Assembly: GCF_014773275.1 (NCBI RefSeq)
Contig: NZ_JACWMW010000002.1
Location: forward strand, 1,054,001 to 1,118,000
DNA length: 64,000 bases
Reading direction: 5' to 3'
From: Mucilaginibacter rigui
GTDB lineage: Bacteria > Bacteroidota > Bacteroidia > Sphingobacteriales > Sphingobacteriaceae
Shown: one piece after another, positions 25,436 through 34,958 of the stretch
How positions within the stretch are numbered: position 1 is the first letter of the stretch
Layout of the letters: every line of letters starts with the position of its first letter
The notes under the pieces: generated by a model
Database searches by the model: none
The model's input: only the letters and a program-made list of their open reading frames with translations
What the model was told of the DNA's origin: nothing
Program-made: the position numbers and the translations under genes

Positions 25436-26362
25436 ATGTCTGCTCATAAAATAGTGTCATTATTACCCGCAGCAACCGAGATGGTTTGTGCATTAGGATT
25501 AGAAGGTAACCTTGTTGGCCGCTCGCACGAGTGCGATTACCCCGAAAGTGTAAAAAACTTACCGGTATGTTCTGAAGCCAACTTTCCTGATGGTTTAAGC
25601 AGCGCCGATATTGATGTAAAGGTAAAAGAGATCCTGGCCGAAGCCTTGTCGGTTTATACCGTAAAGCGCGATGTGATCAAAGAACTGTCGCCCGATGTGG
25701 TAATTACTCAGGCGCAATGTGATGTTTGCGCTGTATCGTTACCCGAGGTAGAGCAGGCGCTGGAAAGCTATCTGGACAAGCAGGTAAAGATCATCTCATT
25801 GCAACCCAATAGCGTTGATGGTATATTTACAGATATAGCTACCGTTGCCAAAGCTTTAAATGTGGAAGTAGCGGGTGAGCGTTTGCTGGAAGACCTAAAC
25901 GAACGCGTCGACATTATCCGCCATAAGCTAAAGTTTATGGAGAACAAGCCAACTATTGCCTGTATAGAATGGCTTGAGCCTATGATGATATCGGGCAACT
26001 GGATCCCCGAACTGGTAAGCATTGCAGGTGGTACCCCTATATTGGCGCAGGCTGGTAAACATTCCCCGTATGTAAGCTGGGATAACATCCGCGACAGCGA
26101 CCCCGAAATTATCCTGCTGATGCCTTGCGGCTTTTCTATAGAACGCACGATGCGCGAGATAAACCTCCTGTTAGAGCAACCCGGCTTTAACGAGCTAAAA
26201 GCTGTGAAAAATAACCGCATTTATATTGCCGATGGCAACCAATACTTTAACCGCCCCGGCCCAAGGATAGTAGACTCGGTAGAGATATTGGCCGAGATCA
26301 TCCATCCCAAGCAATTTGCATTTGGCTACGAAGGTGACGGTTGGATAAAATTCTCACTTTAA
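25436..26362 (+). CDS. BtuF-like (TroA-fold) substrate-binding protein, no signal peptide
   Basis: The 308-residue protein belongs to the helical-backbone metal or cobalamin binding family: HKIVSLLPAATEMVCALG at residues 4-21, LSPDVVITQAQCDVCAV (about 84), IACIEWLEPMMISGNWIPELV (about 175) and the C-terminal RPGPRIVDSVEILAEIIHP. It lacks a signal peptide or lipobox with the ATG at 25436, unlike classical BtuF; the longer frame from GTG 25379 adds residues encoded by promoter-like sequence and is not a signal either. No BtuC/BtuD transporter adjoins it. A cytoplasmic cobinamide- or cobalamin-related role is possible but only an inference. Confidence 0.82.
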   Translation: MSAHKIVSLLPAATEMVCALGLEGNLVGRSHECDYPESVKNLPVCSEANFPDGLSSADIDVKVKEILAEALSVYTVKRDVIKELSPDVVITQAQCDVCAVSLPEVEQALESYLDKQVKIISLQPNSVDGIFTDIATVAKALNVEVAGERLLEDLNERVDIIRHKLKFMENKPTIACIEWLEPMMISGNWIPELVSIAGGTPILAQAGKHSPYVSWDNIRDSDPEIILLMPCGFSIERTMREINLLLEQPGFNELKAVKNNRIYIADGNQYFNRPGPRIVDSVEILAEIIHPKQFAFGYEGDGWIKFSL

Positions 26363-26470
26363 AAAATATTTTAAAAAGTATTTCTACATTTTAAATTTAT
26401 TATATTTACGGTACGTTAGATTTTTATCTGATGCAGAGACGCGAAAAGTTTTAAGTGATATTCAAAAGGA

Positions 26471-26540
26471 ATGTCATGGTGAGCTTGTCGAACCATTTAC
26501 CGATATTGTATACCGTTTAGTTTTCGACAGGCTTAAACCG
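26471..26540. repeat. TGTCATGGTGAGC-type element, degenerate copy
   Basis: TGTCATGGTGAGCTTGTCGA at 26472 is followed about 50 bases later by a decayed inverse (TTTTCGACAGGCTTAAACC). Related ends occur at 57918 and, inverted, at 59079-59106. Confidence 0.55.
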
Positions 26541-26602
26541 ATAAAGTATTTTTGCGTCTTTGCGAGAAATATAAACCAATAAACAAACCTAAATATAAAC
26601 CA

Positions 26603-29158
26603 ATGCGCCGTTTCTTTTCCCTATTGTTATTTGTTGCAGTTAATATAAAAGCTGTAGCTGTAATGGCCGATGCGCCAACTTTTGATATTAAAGACCTGCA
26701 CCTGAGCTGGGAGGTGATTGACAACAACTATCAGAACAAACATGAAGCACTTACCTCTTTAACCATCACTAACAAGGGAAAACAAACTTTACCTGCCGGT
26801 GGCTGGAAGATCTACTTTAACTCATCGCGTAATTTTATTGCTGATGCAGTTAGCGGTAACGCCAAAGTATTACAGGTAAACGGCGATTTATACAGCATCA
26901 CCCCCAACGATAAATTCAAAGAAATAAAACCCGGCGAAAGTTTGCGTATCGACTACCTGTGCGAGGATATTGTGGTAAACTTTACCGATGCCATTGAAGG
27001 CCCTTATTTTGTATGGGATGCCGAACCTACTAAAGGTTACTGGCCCGGCGATTTTACCATCAAACCCTTTAACCCAACCTACCAGGGTTTAATTACACCC
27101 GAGATATTGTATAATCAGAACAAGATCATCCGGGATATCCCTGCATCGCAACTGCAAAAAATTATCCCAACACCGGTTAGCTACACAGAAAATGCAGGTA
27201 ATTTTGTAATTACCAATGCAGTAAGCATTATAAGCGACCCGTTATTTGCTAAAGAGAAAGCCTACTTTATAACCGGTATCGAAAAACTTTTAGGCAGTAA
27301 ATTAAAAGGTACATCAACCAATAAAAAGATCATTTTTAAGAAGGATGATACACTGGGTGCGGAAGCTTATACACTTAATGTAACCCCAAATGATATGACC
27401 ATTACAGCATCAACCCCTGCGGGATTGTTCTATGGTATCCAATCTTTTAAAACTTCTATATCTGCCACGCCGTGGATGAAGGCGCAGGCCAGCATCCCGG
27501 TGCCCTGCATTAATGTAAAGGACGAACCTCGTTTCCCTTACCGCGCTGTAATGCTTGATGTTGCCCGCAATTTCCAGAGCAAACAACAGGTGCTTAAACT
27601 CATCAATTTGATGGCGGTTTATAAGCTGAATAACCTGCACCTGCACTTAACGGATGATGAGGGCTGGAGGATAGAGATACCGTCGTTACCTGAACTGACC
27701 GCTATAGGCTCAAAACGCGGCCATACATTGGATAGCAAAGCATTCCTACCGGCATCACATGGTTCTGGTCCCGATTTTGAAAATAAAGCCGGTACCGGCT
27801 TTTATACCAAAGCCGATTATATAGAGATACTGAAATATGCTACCGAACGCCACGTAACCGTAATGCCTGAGATAGAAACCCCCGGCCACGCCCGTGCCTC
27901 TATCAAAGCGATGGATGCCCGTTACGCCCGCTTACTTGCTGCAGGTGATAAAGCCGGTGCCGAACGTAACCTGCTGCGCGATATGAACGATAAATCCGAC
28001 TACCGTTCGGTACAATACTGGAATGATAACGTGATTGATGTATCCATGCCATCAACCTATAACTATATTGAAACCGTAGTTGGCGATCTGGTAAACATCT
28101 ACAAAGAAGCTGGTGCGCCGCTGCCTGCTATCCATTTTGGTGGAGATGAGGTGCCTGCACATGTTTGGGAGCAATCGCCGGCTTATTTGGCTTTAAAAGC
28201 CAGCAACCCCGACATCCAAAACACCGGCGACCTGTGGTATTACTTTTACGGCAGGGTGAATGATATCCTGAAGAAACGCAACATTCGTTTAGCCGGATGG
28301 GAGGAAATGGCCCTGCGCAAAACGCTGGTGGATGGGCAAAATACCTATGTGCCAAACCCACAGTTTTTGGGAGAAAAGATGCAGGTTGATGTATGGAACA
28401 ACGTACTTGGCGACGGGCAGGAAGATTTGGCCTATAAACTGGCAAACGGCGGTTATAAAACGGTGCTTACCTGTGTAACCAACCTGTATTTTGATATGGC
28501 GAACTATAAATCGTACGATGAGCCCGGGTACTATTGGGGAGCGTTTTTGGGTATAGATAAGTTCTTCTCATTTATCCCTTACGATTACTTCAAAAATGCC
28601 GACGTGGATAAGAACGGTCGTCCGGTAAACCGTAACCTGTTTGTGGGCAAACAACGCCTTACCGATTATGGTAAAACCAACATCATTGGCCTGCAGGGCG
28701 CACTTTGGGCAGAAACGGTAAAAACACCCGAGCGCATGGATTACATGATCTTCCCTAAGTTGATCGGTTTGGCAGAGCGTGCGTGGGCAAAAGACCCGTC
28801 ATGGGCCACAGAACGCGATACCACAAAAGCCCGTGAATTATACAATGCCGACTGGAGCAAATTCCTGAATATATTAGGTAAGCGCGAGCTGCCAAGATTA
28901 GCCTACTACAACGGCGGCTACAACTTTCGTATCCCAAAACCGGGTGTGATATTAGAGGATGGCAAATACAAAAGCAATATTCAGTTCCCTGGGATGGTTA
29001 TCCGTTACACAACAAACGGCAAAGAACCTGATGCCAACAGCCCGGTTTATGAAAAACCTATCCCGGCAAACGGCATTATTAAGTTCCGCGCGTTTGATGC
29101 CAAAGGGCGTGGCGGTAATGTAGCCGAAGTGCAGAATAAACAGGAACCGGCGTTGTAA
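26603..29158 (+). CDS. Beta-N-acetylhexosaminidase, glycoside hydrolase family 20
   Basis: The enzyme removes terminal N-acetylglucosamine or N-acetylgalactosamine from chitin fragments or glycans. After a signal peptide (MRRFFSLLLFVAVNIKAVAVMA) comes a chitobiase-type N-terminal carbohydrate-binding domain (LHLSWEVIDNNYQNKHEALTSL), the GH20b domain, and the catalytic barrel with LHLTDDEGWRIEI (about residue 355), the general acid pair in HFGGDEVPAHVWE (about 510) and LQGALWAET (about 695). A C-terminal chitobiase-C Ig-like domain closes the 851-residue protein. I chose ATG at 26603 because only that start gives a signal peptide. It is transcribed alone. Confidence 0.95.
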   Translation: MRRFFSLLLFVAVNIKAVAVMADAPTFDIKDLHLSWEVIDNNYQNKHEALTSLTITNKGKQTLPAGGWKIYFNSSRNFIADAVSGNAKVLQVNGDLYSITPNDKFKEIKPGESLRIDYLCEDIVVNFTDAIEGPYFVWDAEPTKGYWPGDFTIKPFNPTYQGLITPEILYNQNKIIRDIPASQLQKIIPTPVSYTENAGNFVITNAVSIISDPLFAKEKAYFITGIEKLLGSKLKGTSTNKKIIFKKDDTLGAEAYTLNVTPNDMTITASTPAGLFYGIQSFKTSISATPWMKAQASIPVPCINVKDEPRFPYRAVMLDVARNFQSKQQVLKLINLMAVYKLNNLHLHLTDDEGWRIEIPSLPELTAIGSKRGHTLDSKAFLPASHGSGPDFENKAGTGFYTKADYIEILKYATERHVTVMPEIETPGHARASIKAMDARYARLLAAGDKAGAERNLLRDMNDKSDYRSVQYWNDNVIDVSMPSTYNYIETVVGDLVNIYKEAGAPLPAIHFGGDEVPAHVWEQSPAYLALKASNPDIQNTGDLWYYFYGRVNDILKKRNIRLAGWEEMALRKTLVDGQNTYVPNPQFLGEKMQVDVWNNVLGDGQEDLAYKLANGGYKTVLTCVTNLYFDMANYKSYDEPGYYWGAFLGIDKFFSFIPYDYFKNADVDKNGRPVNRNLFVGKQRLTDYGKTNIIGLQGALWAETVKTPERMDYMIFPKLIGLAERAWAKDPSWATERDTTKARELYNADWSKFLNILGKRELPRLAYYNGGYNFRIPKPGVILEDGKYKSNIQFPGMVIRYTTNGKEPDANSPVYEKPIPANGIIKFRAFDAKGRGGNVAEVQNKQEPAL

Positions 29159-29171
29159 ACTAAACCCTATA

Positions 29172-29273
29172 CCAACGCGTCACTGCGACCGATAGCGTGG
29201 CAATCTTTGATAGAAAGTAGGCGACATGCATGTCGAGGATTGCCACGTCGCTACGCTTCCCGCAATGACGTGG
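29172..29273. repeat. CGTCATTGCGAGG-type inverted element, diverged copy
   Basis: ACGCGTCACTGCG and GATAGCGTGGCAATCTTTGA on the left mirror AGGATTGCCACGTCGCTACG and CGCAATGACGTGG on the right, with several mismatches, around a short centre containing GACATGCATGTC, itself a perfect palindrome. It fills the gap between two convergent genes. Confidence 0.7.
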
Positions 29274-29281
29274 CGAAGAAG

Positions 29282-31360
29282 TTACATATTCACATTCACC
29301 CCCAAAAAGTAATTGCGTAGTGGTGCGGGGTTAAAGTACCGTGTGCCAACAGCATTCAAATCATTACCGAGGCTGTATTGTTGGTTAAGCAGGTTATCTG
29401 CCCCGGCGTAAAGCTCAAAACGGGTTTTACGGCTGATGGCATGTTGCCAGGAAGCCTTGGCTTGCAGCAGGTTATACTTAGCCGCATAAATGCTATTGGC
29501 ATCATTAAGCGGGATGCTTGAGGTGTAGTTATGCTGCACAAATAATGACAATGATGCAGGCAGGTTAAGCAGTACGGATGATACCGCAACCTCGCGTGGT
29601 ACACCTGTTAAGCGATTGCCCGAATAATTTGCTCCCGACGCATTGTAATCACTAAACTTAAACCGGCTTAAGGTTAGCCCCGTGTTTAGCTGGATGCCAC
29701 GGATAAAATTTATAGTGTTAGGCCTAACAACCCATCCCGATGCGGCAATTTCAATTCCCGGTTGATTGGTGCCTCCGGCATTAATGTAATATTCTTTCTC
29801 GTTGGCATCTAACTGGCGCACAATGGCATTTTTTAGCTTGTAGTAAAATATCGAGGCATCCAGTATAAATAGCTGCTCCTTATCCCGCAAGCGGAACCCT
29901 GTTTCATAATTCCAGCCCAGCTGTGCCTGCAGGCCGGTGTTGATGATATTGTTGGTTGGCCTAACCTCGGCAGTTGTTGGTGTAGAATACCCGCGACTAA
30001 CCGACGCCCGCCAGATAAAATTGTTAGTGAGTTGGTAGGATAGCGCCAGCCTTGGCATCACCACTGCATCAAACCTGCGGTTGGTAAAATCAGCCTCGTT
30101 CAATGGGGCCAGGTTACGGAATTTATACCCATAGTAGTTTAGGCTGGCTGCTGCTTCAATATGCAAACGCTTAAAAATATCCGCCGCGTAACGAGCGAAG
30201 AAAAAGTGCTGCCCGGTGTTTACCTTATCTATTTTTTGAATGTTGCCCTTTTCGCCTGCGTTGTTATCATAGTTACTGATCTGCGAATTGGTTTGCTGCC
30301 ATTCCATACCCATATTCAATTTCCAGTCGAAGTTTTCCTTTGGGATAGCCGCCAGTTCAAAGTAGGTGCGTATGCCGTAGGTGTTTTCATCGCGCTGCTC
30401 GTAATTGGTAATAAATGGATTGGCAAAATCTACATGGCTGCCAAAAATGGCCAGTACGTTGCGGATACGGTCGGTAAGCTGCGCATCATTCACTAGGCCA
30501 CCCAAAAGCATTTTGGTGTTAATGCGGATCTTTTGATCTATAGCGCCGGGCAAGGTAGCTGTGGGCAGCCTTGCACTGCGCGGGTTGGCCTGCATTTGCG
30601 CCAGGGTTAGGCCGCCAGGTGTTTGATAATCAAGGTCGGAGTACAACACCAGCGCGCGCAATTCGCTGTTTTGGGCATATTGGTAAGCATCGCCGGCTTG
30701 AAAATAGTTGCGGTGCATGCGGCTGTTTTGGCGATAACCATCATACGTTTGGTACGATTGGTTAAAATTAAAGCGGTTTTTAGCCCCGGTGTTTTGTAAG
30801 GAAACCTTCTCATGAAACAAACCATACGAGCCACCATTTATCCCTGCCGAAAGGTAATTACTATCGGTACGGTTAACGGGGCTTAACAAAACTACCCCGC
30901 CCGAATTTGCCCCGAACAGGCTTCCATCCGGCCCTTTTAGGATTTCAATATGGCGAATGTTACTGATATCGACTGCATTTAAATAAGTATTGCCCCCTGC
31001 ATCAGTAAGCGGGATTTCGTCAAAATAAATTTTAACATCCCTCACTCCAAACGGCGAGCGCAGCAAACTCCCCCTGATGGATAAACGGTAGCTGCCCGGC
31101 GAACGCTCTTCTGCCCGTACACCCGGCACTGTATTTAAAGCACTCACAAACGAATTATCGGGCTGTTGCTTTAGTTGCGCAGCCCCCAATACACTTACTG
31201 AAGCAGGTACGCTCAGCACAGGTTGTTCTGACAGGTATGCTTTGATGGTAACAGGCTTTAGCTGGCGTACCGTATCTGTTTTAGCGGCAGGTTTATTTTG
31301 AGCTAAAACTGCCCCCGTTAGTATTAGCAGCGGGAACAGCACCAGGCAATGTTTATTCAT
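29282..31360 (-). CDS. TonB-dependent outer-membrane receptor
   Basis: Such receptors import scarce large ligands (iron complexes, vitamins, glycans) across the outer membrane using TonB energy. The 692-residue protein has a signal peptide (to about VLAQ, residue 21) and goes straight into the plug domain (VSVLGAAQLKQQPDNSFVSALNTVPGV, then the HIEILKGPDGSLFG block near 130) without an N-terminal carboxypeptidase-regulatory domain. The remaining ~540 residues form the barrel and end in the aromatic-poor FLGVNVNM. The plain plug-barrel design resembles siderophore or metal receptors more than SusC-type glycan receptors; the ligand is unknown. Confidence 0.92.
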   Translation of the reverse strand: MNKHCLVLFPLLILTGAVLAQNKPAAKTDTVRQLKPVTIKAYLSEQPVLSVPASVSVLGAAQLKQQPDNSFVSALNTVPGVRAEERSPGSYRLSIRGSLLRSPFGVRDVKIYFDEIPLTDAGGNTYLNAVDISNIRHIEILKGPDGSLFGANSGGVVLLSPVNRTDSNYLSAGINGGSYGLFHEKVSLQNTGAKNRFNFNQSYQTYDGYRQNSRMHRNYFQAGDAYQYAQNSELRALVLYSDLDYQTPGGLTLAQMQANPRSARLPTATLPGAIDQKIRINTKMLLGGLVNDAQLTDRIRNVLAIFGSHVDFANPFITNYEQRDENTYGIRTYFELAAIPKENFDWKLNMGMEWQQTNSQISNYDNNAGEKGNIQKIDKVNTGQHFFFARYAADIFKRLHIEAAASLNYYGYKFRNLAPLNEADFTNRRFDAVVMPRLALSYQLTNNFIWRASVSRGYSTPTTAEVRPTNNIINTGLQAQLGWNYETGFRLRDKEQLFILDASIFYYKLKNAIVRQLDANEKEYYINAGGTNQPGIEIAASGWVVRPNTINFIRGIQLNTGLTLSRFKFSDYNASGANYSGNRLTGVPREVAVSSVLLNLPASLSLFVQHNYTSSIPLNDANSIYAAKYNLLQAKASWQHAISRKTRFELYAGADNLLNQQYSLGNDLNAVGTRYFNPAPLRNYFLGVNVNM

Positions 31361-31376
31361 AGATAAAACGAAACTA

Positions 31377-31408
31377 ATAAAAATAGCCCGTTACATTGTA
31401 ATGGGCTA
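31377..31408 (-). terminator. Terminator after the sorbosone-dehydrogenase-like gene
   Basis: On the minus strand TAGCCCATTAC and GTAACGGGCTA pair (one A-C mismatch) and are followed by TTTTTATTA. It lies between this gene and the downstream TonB receptor, limiting read-through. Confidence 0.8.
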
Positions 31409-31436
31409 TGCTTGTTATCGAATAATTCCATTCCGT

Positions 31437-32750
31437 TTATTTAGCGCTTACGCGCCATATCCGGTTACTGGTATCATCAGCTACCAGCAACGAACCATCC
31501 TGGGCAACTGCTACGCCAACCGGACGCCCGTAAACCTCTTTCTTTTGGGCATTTGCAATAAAGCCGGTTAAAAAGTCTTCCATCTGTGGTGCGGGCTTGT
31601 TGTTAACAAATGGTACAAAACCAACTTTATACCCCGATAGCACCGACCTGTTCCATGAACCATGCTGGCCAATAAAGGCCCCGTTTATATACTTTGCAGG
31701 GAACTTTTTACCGTTGTAAAACACCAAGCCTAATGATGCGGTGTGAGGACCTAAAGACAGATCGGGTGTAATGGTTTTCTGCACAATATCGGGGCGTTTA
31801 ACTTCCAGGCGCGGGTCTTCATGCTGGCCGAAGTAGGCCCATGGCCAGCCGTAAAAGCCACCGGGTTTAACGCTGGTTAGGTAATCGGGTACCAGGTCGT
31901 CGCCAAGGTTATCACGTTCGTTAACGGCGGCGTAAAGCACTCCTGTCCCCGGCTGAAAGTCTATCCCCGCAGGGTTACGCAAACCGCTTGCGTAAATTTT
32001 TTCTCCGCTGCCATCAGGGTTTATCTCTAATACATCGGCGCGGCGTTTTTCAACCTCCATGCCGTGCTCGGCAACGTTTGTGCCTGATCCAACAGCTATG
32101 TATATTTTGGTCCCGGCGGCATTTGCGCGAAGGTTGCGTGTCCAGTGGTTATTGTACCCGCCTGCGGGTAATGATAATATCATTTTGCCGGGAGTTGTTA
32201 TTTGGGTTTGCCCGGGTTTATAATCGTATTTCCAAAGTCCATCGGTATTGGCAACGTAGAATGAGTTGCCCAGTATCAGCATACCATAGGGCTGGTTTAA
32301 CCTGGTTAAAAATACACCGCGCATATCCGGTACGCCGTCGCCATTGGTATCGCGCAGTATGGTAATGCGGTTAGCGCTTTTCCCAAGGTTTTGTGAAGCT
32401 GCAACACCTATAATTTTTGCGCCGATCTTTTTAATGCCCTTAGTTTCGGTATTAGCTTCAGATACCAGGACGTCGCCGTTGGGGGCTATGTAAATATTGC
32501 GTGGGTTTTTTAGCGTGTCTGCAAACAGGTTAACCGTAAAACCGGGGGGCGCTATGGGCATTTTACCGGCCGGCCAGCCAATTACCTTGCAGTAATTACT
32601 CACTGCCTTGGTTTGGTATGGGGCGGGGAGCTTAACTTCTTGTTTTACATCTGTGTTAATATCGTCGGCTTTCGAGGCATCTGCCTTTTTTTGTTTGCAG
32701 CTTGCTGCCAGTAAGGTAATGCCTGCTATGTATGCTATATAAGTTTTCAT
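31437..32750 (-). CDS. PQQ-dependent sugar/sorbosone dehydrogenase-like lipoprotein
   Basis: The 437-residue product has a lipoprotein signal peptide with lipobox LAASC (Cys at about residue 18). The rest is a six-bladed beta-propeller of the soluble glucose dehydrogenase / L-sorbosone dehydrogenase type: PGFTVNLFADTLKNPRNIYIAPNGDVLVSE (about 70), NHWTRNLRANAAGTKIYIAVGS (about 205), LRNPAGIDFQPGTGVLYAAVNERDNLGDDL (about 257), and GQHGSWNRSV (about 362). Proteins of this type may bind pyrroloquinoline quinone and oxidise sugars, but many are uncharacterised, so the substrate and even catalysis are uncertain. It sits upstream of the TonB receptor on the same strand. Confidence 0.85.
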   Translation of the reverse strand: MKTYIAYIAGITLLAASCKQKKADASKADDINTDVKQEVKLPAPYQTKAVSNYCKVIGWPAGKMPIAPPGFTVNLFADTLKNPRNIYIAPNGDVLVSEANTETKGIKKIGAKIIGVAASQNLGKSANRITILRDTNGDGVPDMRGVFLTRLNQPYGMLILGNSFYVANTDGLWKYDYKPGQTQITTPGKMILSLPAGGYNNHWTRNLRANAAGTKIYIAVGSGTNVAEHGMEVEKRRADVLEINPDGSGEKIYASGLRNPAGIDFQPGTGVLYAAVNERDNLGDDLVPDYLTSVKPGGFYGWPWAYFGQHEDPRLEVKRPDIVQKTITPDLSLGPHTASLGLVFYNGKKFPAKYINGAFIGQHGSWNRSVLSGYKVGFVPFVNNKPAPQMEDFLTGFIANAQKKEVYGRPVGVAVAQDGSLLVADDTSNRIWRVSAK

Positions 32751-32862
32751 TTTATTTTTTAGTTAAATAATTAACTTGTGATGATATGTTTTGTTTGTGA
32801 ATGAAAATGGGTTAAAAATCTTTATTGCAAAGAATATAAAGCAATTATGTAGTAAAAAAATA

Positions 32863-32870
32863 TATTTTTG
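32863..32870 (+). promoter_or_regulatory. -7 box of the first type IX cargo gene
   Basis: TATTTTTG matches TAnnTTTG exactly 26 bases before the ATG. The paralogous gene downstream has the same octamer 27 bases before its ATG. Confidence 0.55.
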
Positions 32871-32896
32871 ATATAAGTCTGTATACCAGCGCGTAA

Positions 32897-34849
32897 ATGC
32901 TAACCAAAAAATTAAAATTACTTTTACCGGTATTCATAATATTGCTTTCTGCAAGGGGGCTTGCGCAAAGCAGCCTGGGCGACCCTGTGCTGTATGAAGA
33001 CTTTGGTTTTGGCACAAATTATACCCCGATTGGCCCACCGTTAGGTAGTAAATACACCACCATGCAAGCTGGCGGTAACGGTGGTCGCTGCCCAAATCCG
33101 GGTGCTTATTTAATTTTAAACAGTTCAGCCAATTGTTACGGTGATACTTTTAAAACCATAAACTTTGACCATAGCGGCACAAACCCTTTTGGGTATTTGA
33201 TGATGGTGAACGGTGATGATAAACCTGTAGTTTACTATACCAATACAATAGATGCAGGAGTGTTTTGCGCAGGTGCAAAATATCAGTTTGCCGCTTACCT
33301 AAACAATATTAATACCGGGATGCCACGCCCGGACGGGTATGTTGATGCTGATGTGAGATTTACCGTTAAAACATCTAAAGGCGCAATTTTGGCTGATTAT
33401 GTTACCGGCCCGCTTGACCCAAATGAGAGCTTTGCACAATATCATGTAGATTTTGTAGCGCCTAATGATGGTTCGGATGTGATAATTACGCTAAGCAATA
33501 ATGCGCTAACAGGTACCGTAGGTAATGATTTTGCTATGGACGATATTACAGTTAAAGCTTATGGGCCGGTAATAGATGCCGGCATTGGCTCAACAACTGG
33601 CCCTACCACAATCCCTCAGTGCTTGGATGACGGGCCTAAAAAGTATATTTTAAAGTCATTCCCTCATAACTATACCACGCCCCAGTACCAATGGCAATCA
33701 AACTTTAATAAAAATGGTTGGGTTAATATGCCGGGTAAAACAGGCGCAAACCTTCCTTTGGATAACGAATTTTTAAACCCCGTTGTGGGTAAATATCAAT
33801 ATCGTGTCGGCGTTTTAAGTGCGCCGGGGGTATCATTAAATTGCCAAACATTTTCACTACCAATAACCATTGATGTTGTTAAAAACCCGAGTTTTAAATT
33901 GCCCGAAATAACATCTGTTTGTAAAGGCGAAATATTATCTATACATGCAGACGGGGGAACTGAATTTCATTGGACCTATCCGGATGGGCGCACTTCTGAT
34001 GCTCATTTCTTAGACGTAAGTACCAGTGCATCAAAAAGCGACGAAGGGGTATATAAGGTTGTTATTTCGCAGGATGGCTGTTCATATCTCACGCAAACAC
34101 AGGTTGTGGTGGGCGAACCATTAGTTATAAAAGTGGATGACGCCGCGCCTGTAATATGCGAGGGGCAGGCGGTTCAATTAGGTGTAAGCGGGGGGACTAC
34201 ATATAAGTGGACACCATCTATGGGCTTAGACCATGATGATATACCAAACCCAATGGCAAATCCAAAGGTTAATACCGAATATAACGTTTTAATAAGTAAC
34301 GGGAGCTGCACCAAGCAACGAACGGTTACCGTAACTGTTTTAAAACTGCCTGTTGCCAATGCCGGGCCCGACAGAACTATGAAAGAGGAGGAGCCTATAA
34401 CACTGCATGGTACAGTTGCTGGTACAAACGTTAATTATTTTTGGACACCAACCGATTACATGGACAATCCAACATCACTTACACCCCAAATTAATCCGCC
34501 TGATAATATAACTTATACCCTGCACGTACAATCGCCCGACAATTGCGGAATAGTAAGCGATGAGATGGAGGTAAGGGTATTTAAAAAACTTACAGTGCCA
34601 TCAACTTTTACCCCTAATGGCGACGGCATAAATGATACCTGGCGCATTGACAAACTAATAACTTATCCCGAAAGTGTATTGACCATTTACACGCGCGATG
34701 GGCACGAAGTATTCAGGACCATAGGTGATGCCCGACAGTGGACCGGCATTTACCAGGGCAAGTCTTTGCCTTCAGGCGTTTATTATTACGTTATCGATCT
34801 TAAAAACGACTTGCCAAAACGGGCCGGCTGGGTAATGTTATTAAGATAA
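32897..34849 (+). CDS. Secreted Ig/PKD-like protein with gliding-type (T9SS) C-terminal domain
   Basis: The 650-residue protein has a signal peptide (to about GLAQ, residue 24) and a Cys-containing beta-rich N-terminal domain (about 30-220, SLGDPVLYEDFGFGTNY ... DFAMDDITVKAYG). Several Ig-like modules follow (about 230-560), some with the SNGSC/CEGQAVQL pattern of adhesin repeats. It ends in the type B sorting domain of gliding-associated proteins: VPSTFTPNGDGINDTW (about 570), then YYYVIDLKN. Such a domain directs passage through the type IX secretion system to the cell surface. A paralogue follows directly, so both are probably surface adhesins or matrix proteins. Confidence 0.9.
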   Translation: MLTKKLKLLLPVFIILLSARGLAQSSLGDPVLYEDFGFGTNYTPIGPPLGSKYTTMQAGGNGGRCPNPGAYLILNSSANCYGDTFKTINFDHSGTNPFGYLMMVNGDDKPVVYYTNTIDAGVFCAGAKYQFAAYLNNINTGMPRPDGYVDADVRFTVKTSKGAILADYVTGPLDPNESFAQYHVDFVAPNDGSDVIITLSNNALTGTVGNDFAMDDITVKAYGPVIDAGIGSTTGPTTIPQCLDDGPKKYILKSFPHNYTTPQYQWQSNFNKNGWVNMPGKTGANLPLDNEFLNPVVGKYQYRVGVLSAPGVSLNCQTFSLPITIDVVKNPSFKLPEITSVCKGEILSIHADGGTEFHWTYPDGRTSDAHFLDVSTSASKSDEGVYKVVISQDGCSYLTQTQVVVGEPLVIKVDDAAPVICEGQAVQLGVSGGTTYKWTPSMGLDHDDIPNPMANPKVNTEYNVLISNGSCTKQRTVTVTVLKLPVANAGPDRTMKEEEPITLHGTVAGTNVNYFWTPTDYMDNPTSLTPQINPPDNITYTLHVQSPDNCGIVSDEMEVRVFKKLTVPSTFTPNGDGINDTWRIDKLITYPESVLTIYTRDGHEVFRTIGDARQWTGIYQGKSLPSGVYYYVIDLKNDLPKRAGWVMLLR

Positions 34850-34923
34850 TCACACCCGATACAATTTTTTAATTACTTAGGCGGCTAATTGTACAAAACA
34901 CACCAATAGCCCGCAAAAAAGTA

Positions 34924-34931
34924 TATTTTTG
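34924..34931 (+). promoter_or_regulatory. -7 box of the second type IX cargo gene
   Basis: TATTTTTG is the same exact -7 octamer as in front of the upstream paralogue, placed almost identically relative to the ATG at 34959. No TTG lies at a standard distance. Confidence 0.55.
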
Positions 34932-34958
34932 AAAATCGCTGCCTGTTCAGCAAACCCA

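Noticed and set aside
29172..29273. Insertion sequence remnant with transposase
   Set aside because: Only inverted arms are present; no open frame or transposase motif occurs in or near any of these elements.
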